From contig NZ_WJBG01000195.1 of NCBI RefSeq assembly GCF_009709555.1, positions 1-43,186 on the forward strand: 43,186 nucleotides of DNA. Reading direction: 5' to 3'. Below are positions 41,274 through 43,186 of the stretch, piece after piece. The notes beneath the pieces were generated by a model. The model saw only the letters and a program-made list of their open reading frames with translations. It searched no databases and was not told the origin of the DNA. Each line of letters begins with the position of its first letter. Positions within the stretch are counted from its first letter, which is position 1. The position numbers and the translations under genes were made by a program. The stretch is from Streptomyces blattellae (lineage in GTDB: Bacteria; Actinomycetota; Actinomycetes; Streptomycetales; Streptomycetaceae).

Positions 41274-42326
41274 ATGGCGCTCGACCTCGACACCGACCGC
41301 ATCCACCGACTCCTCCACGACGGTGCACGCGACAAGATCTACCCGGGCGCCGTATGGGCCGTCGGTGACAGCCGAGGAACCCGGGCCAGCGGCAGTACAG
41401 GCGTCCTGGATCCCGAGCGGCCCGACGAGCCGATGCGGAGCGACACTGTCTTCGACGTCGCCAGCCTGACCAAGATCCTCGCTGTGTGGGCGTCCATCGG
41501 TTGTCTCGTCGAGGACGGCAAGCTCCAACTCAACGCGCCACTGGGCGACTTGTGGCCCGAAGTGAGCGAACATCAACTGGCACAGGTGACCGCACGCCAC
41601 CTGCTCACCCACACCGCCGGCGTCCCGCTCCGAGCCAACCTCAAGAACCTGTACGGCACCGACCCGCAGGACGTCCGCGACGGCGTCCTCGGTGAAGCCC
41701 TACATCGGCCGCCCGGCGAGGCCGTGGAATACACCGACCGCGCCGCCCTCATCCTCGGCTACCTTGCCGAACACCTCTCCGGCCAGCGGCTCGACGCTCT
41801 CGCAGCCGAACGCGTCTGGCGCCCGCTGGGCATGGCACAGACCTGCTTCGGGCCGTTGAGCCCCGATGCGGCCGCCCGCTGCGCACCGACCGAACTCGAC
41901 GACGGCACAGGAACCCATCTCAAGGGAACCGCCCACGACTTCTCCGCCCGTCTGCTCGACGGGGTGTGCGGCATCGCGGGGGCCTTCTCCGTCCTCGACG
42001 ACCTCGCCACGTTCCTGCGCTACCTCCTCGATCCCAACCAGCCCAACGCATCACCCGGATTCAGCGCGGACTGGATCAAGGAATCCCTCCAGATCCACAC
42101 CGGTGAACTGGCGCCGCCCCGCGGCCTGTTCTGGTATCCCGCACCAGGCACGACGCCGGAAGCCGACGACGTCTGGGTGCACTACGGCTTCACCGGCACC
42201 GGCATGTGGCTCTCCCTCAGGAAGGACCGCTGGGCAGCTCTACTCACCAACAAGCTCTACTACAGCCGGGACCGCGAACCACTCACCCGCGTCCGCAATG
42301 AGTTCCGCTCTCTCGCCTTCGCCTGA
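41274..42326 (+). CDS. Serine beta-lactamase-like hydrolase (class C/EstB type)
   Basis: A 350-aa protein of the beta-lactamase/PBP4* superfamily. The nucleophile is Ser64 of S-L-T-K (64-67, in FDVASLTKILAVW). The second motif is Tyr153-Thr-Asp155; the third-box-like motif is HYGFTGTG from His303. These are the residues of class C-like esterases and D-amino-acid peptidases. No signal peptide, so cytoplasmic and unlikely to be a secreted lactamase. ATG 41274 follows GGGAG; the frame extends back to 41166. It is 88 bp after the glycosyltransferase, the only real gap in the operon. It may be an acyl/ester hydrolase or transacylase on the pathway product (inference). Confidence 0.88.
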   Translation: MALDLDTDRIHRLLHDGARDKIYPGAVWAVGDSRGTRASGSTGVLDPERPDEPMRSDTVFDVASLTKILAVWASIGCLVEDGKLQLNAPLGDLWPEVSEHQLAQVTARHLLTHTAGVPLRANLKNLYGTDPQDVRDGVLGEALHRPPGEAVEYTDRAALILGYLAEHLSGQRLDALAAERVWRPLGMAQTCFGPLSPDAAARCAPTELDDGTGTHLKGTAHDFSARLLDGVCGIAGAFSVLDDLATFLRYLLDPNQPNASPGFSADWIKESLQIHTGELAPPRGLFWYPAPGTTPEADDVWVHYGFTGTGMWLSLRKDRWAALLTNKLYYSRDREPLTRVRNEFRSLAFA

Positions 42327-42398
42327 ACTACATGGATCTCAGGATTAGATAAGGCGACTGTCGAAACCCCCTCACTGACGCGCAGAGGCTGGAACAGG

Positions 42399-43186
42399 GG
42401 GTGTGTCAATTTAACGGCTGATCTTGGTTGTTGATGGTCAGTTGTTGCTCGGGGTGAGGCGGCCATCGAAGGCGATCTGGAACGCGTTCAGGGGTGCTTT
42501 CCAGCGCATGGTCCACCTCTTGCGGCCCTTGCCGGTCGGGTCCAGGCTCATCAGCGCCATGTAGATGCACTTGAGGGCGGCGGCCTCGTTGGGGAAGTGC
42601 CCGCGGGCCCGGACGGCCCTGCGGATGCGGGCGTTGACGCTCTCGATCGCGTTCGTGCTGCAGATGACCTTGCGGATCTCGACGTCGAAGGAGAGGAAGG
42701 GCACGAACTCGGCCCAGGCGTCCGACCACAGCTTCACGATCGCCGGATACTTTCGGCCCCACGTCTCCTGGAACTCGAGGAACCGCTCCGTCGCCGCGTC
42801 CTCGCTGGGCGCGGTGTAGACGGGCTTGAGAGCCTTGGCGACCTTGTCCCAGTCCTGGCGGGCCGCATATCGGAACGAGTTCCGCAGCAGGTGAACCACA
42901 CACGTCTGGACGATCGTGCGAGGCCAGACGGTCTCCACCGCCTCGGGAAAACCCTTCAGCCCGTCGCAGACCAGCATCAGCACGTCGTCCAGGCCGCGGT
43001 TCTTCAGCTCGGTGAACACGTGCAGCCAGTACTTGGCGCCCTCTCCGCCGTCGCCGGCCCAGATGCCGAGGATGTCGCGGGTCCCGTCCACCGTCACCGC
43101 CATCACGACATAGACCGGACGGTTCGCGACCTGCCCGTCCCTGATCTTGACGTTGATGGCATCCACGAACAAAACCGGGTAAACAC
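42399..43186 (-). mobile_element. IS256-family insertion sequence, right part outside the window
   Basis: The transposase gene is on the minus strand with its 5' part beyond the window. GGGGGTGTGTCAATTTAAC at about 42399-42417 resembles terminal inverted repeats of IS256 relatives and is probably the transposase-3' end of the element. The target-site duplication cannot be checked because the other end is missing. Between 42327 and 42398 no gene is seen. Confidence 0.6.
42438..43186 (-). CDS. IS256-family transposase, partial (N-terminus beyond window)
   Basis: The frame runs off the right edge and reads VYPVLFVDAINVKIRDGQV. The three DDE residues are visible: Asp in FVDAINVKIRD, Asp in LMLVCDGLKGFPEA, and Glu in STNAIESVNARIRRA. 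VQTCVVHLLRNSFRYAAR, typical for IS256 transposases, lies between the second and third. About 250 of the usual ~400 residues are in the window. The visible part is intact, so the element may be active. Confidence 0.93.
   Translation of the reverse strand, partial: VYPVLFVDAINVKIRDGQVANRPVYVVMAVTVDGTRDILGIWAGDGGEGAKYWLHVFTELKNRGLDDVLMLVCDGLKGFPEAVETVWPRTIVQTCVVHLLRNSFRYAARQDWDKVAKALKPVYTAPSEDAATERFLEFQETWGRKYPAIVKLWSDAWAEFVPFLSFDVEIRKVICSTNAIESVNARIRRAVRARGHFPNEAAALKCIYMALMSLDPTGKGRKRWTMRWKAPLNAFQIAFDGRLTPSNN

Larger units (their letters stand above)
24580..42326. mobile_element. Putative integrative mobilizable element in tRNA-Arg(CCT), right end not found
   Basis: The region after the tRNA contains, in order, int, an XRE repressor, xis-like, a DUF3631 ATPase, mobC, a relaxase and cargo genes. 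This is the standard kit of a tRNA-targeted element. attL would overlap the tRNA 3' end. I found no second copy of the T-arm sequence GGTTCGAATCCTGCCGG up to the window edge, so attR lies further right, has decayed, or was lost with the IS256 insertion. No TraB/FtsK-like DNA pump or type IV secretion gene is present, so transfer would need a helper. The right coordinate given is only the last cargo gene. Confidence 0.6.

Noticed and set aside
41274..42326. Antibiotic-resistance beta-lactamase
   Set aside because: No signal peptide, operon context is metabolic, and the motifs fit the broad serine hydrolase group rather than a known secreted lactamase.

Overview
High-GC actinobacterial DNA, almost certainly Streptomyces: strong G/C bias at third codon positions, GTG/TTG starts, an HrdD-type sigma factor, DUF6227 and DUF6153 proteins, a WYL regulator, and the repeated intergenic element common in that genus. 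The left half (about 1-19.7 kb) looks like conserved chromosome. It holds an ltrA remnant, a P1-family peptidase, a lipoprotein L,D-transpeptidase, the fructose operon fruR-fruK-fruA, two drug-efflux type MFS transporters each beside a likely regulator (WYL, TetR), hrdD with a textbook SigR-type promoter, a GNAT acetyltransferase, a divergent MarR/extradiol-dioxygenase pair and a secreted M6-like metalloprotease. From memory, the order around fruKA and hrdD resembles the S. coelicolor SCO319x-320x region.

From 19.7 to 24.25 kb the chromosome is a gene graveyard. It has remnants of a pyruvate-dehydrogenase-type E1 alpha subunit, two P-type ATPases and a CBS-domain protein, plus an in-frame chimera of a short-chain dehydrogenase N-terminus with an SRPBCC domain. 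Short tandem repeats lie between and inside these fragments. An apparently intact DUF305/DUF6153 pair sits in the middle.

At 24.53 kb lies tRNA-Arg(CCT). Immediately downstream begins a putative integrative mobilizable element: a small conserved ORF, a tyrosine integrase, an XRE repressor, an excisionase-like MerR/HTH_17 protein, a DUF3631 ATPase (replication-type), MobC and a MOB-type relaxase. No TraB/FtsK transfer gene and no second copy of the tRNA 3' end are visible, so the right boundary is not in the window or has been lost. The first ~170 codons of the DUF3631 gene carry about ten copies of GGGGACC arranged as palindromes, like iterons written into coding sequence. Next come an unrecognised two-TM protein and a small helical protein. 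They share a Gly/Asn-rich motif, C-terminal in one and N-terminal in the other, resembling bacterial amyloid-signalling pairs.

The most interesting cargo is at 34.0-42.3 kb. A flavoprotein/XRE regulator pair faces a tight, translationally coupled operon: HATPase protein, MurA-like enolpyruvyl transferase with all key residues, UshA-like 5'-nucleotidase, two tandem dCTP-deaminase/dUTPase-fold proteins, a GT4 glycosyltransferase, then a serine beta-lactamase-like hydrolase. The two dCTP-deaminase paralogues have reciprocal active-site losses. One keeps the phosphate-binding Arg-Ser-Ser...Arg but has Met at the catalytic Glu; the other keeps the Glu but has lost Arg-Ser-Ser...Arg. Because active sites in this fold lie between subunits, an obligate hetero-oligomer with composite sites is a concrete hypothesis. 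The operon could make a modified nucleoside or nucleotide-sugar metabolite, or could act on the nucleotide pool during phage infection; the sequence alone does not decide. An IS256-family transposase, cut by the window edge, closes the window.
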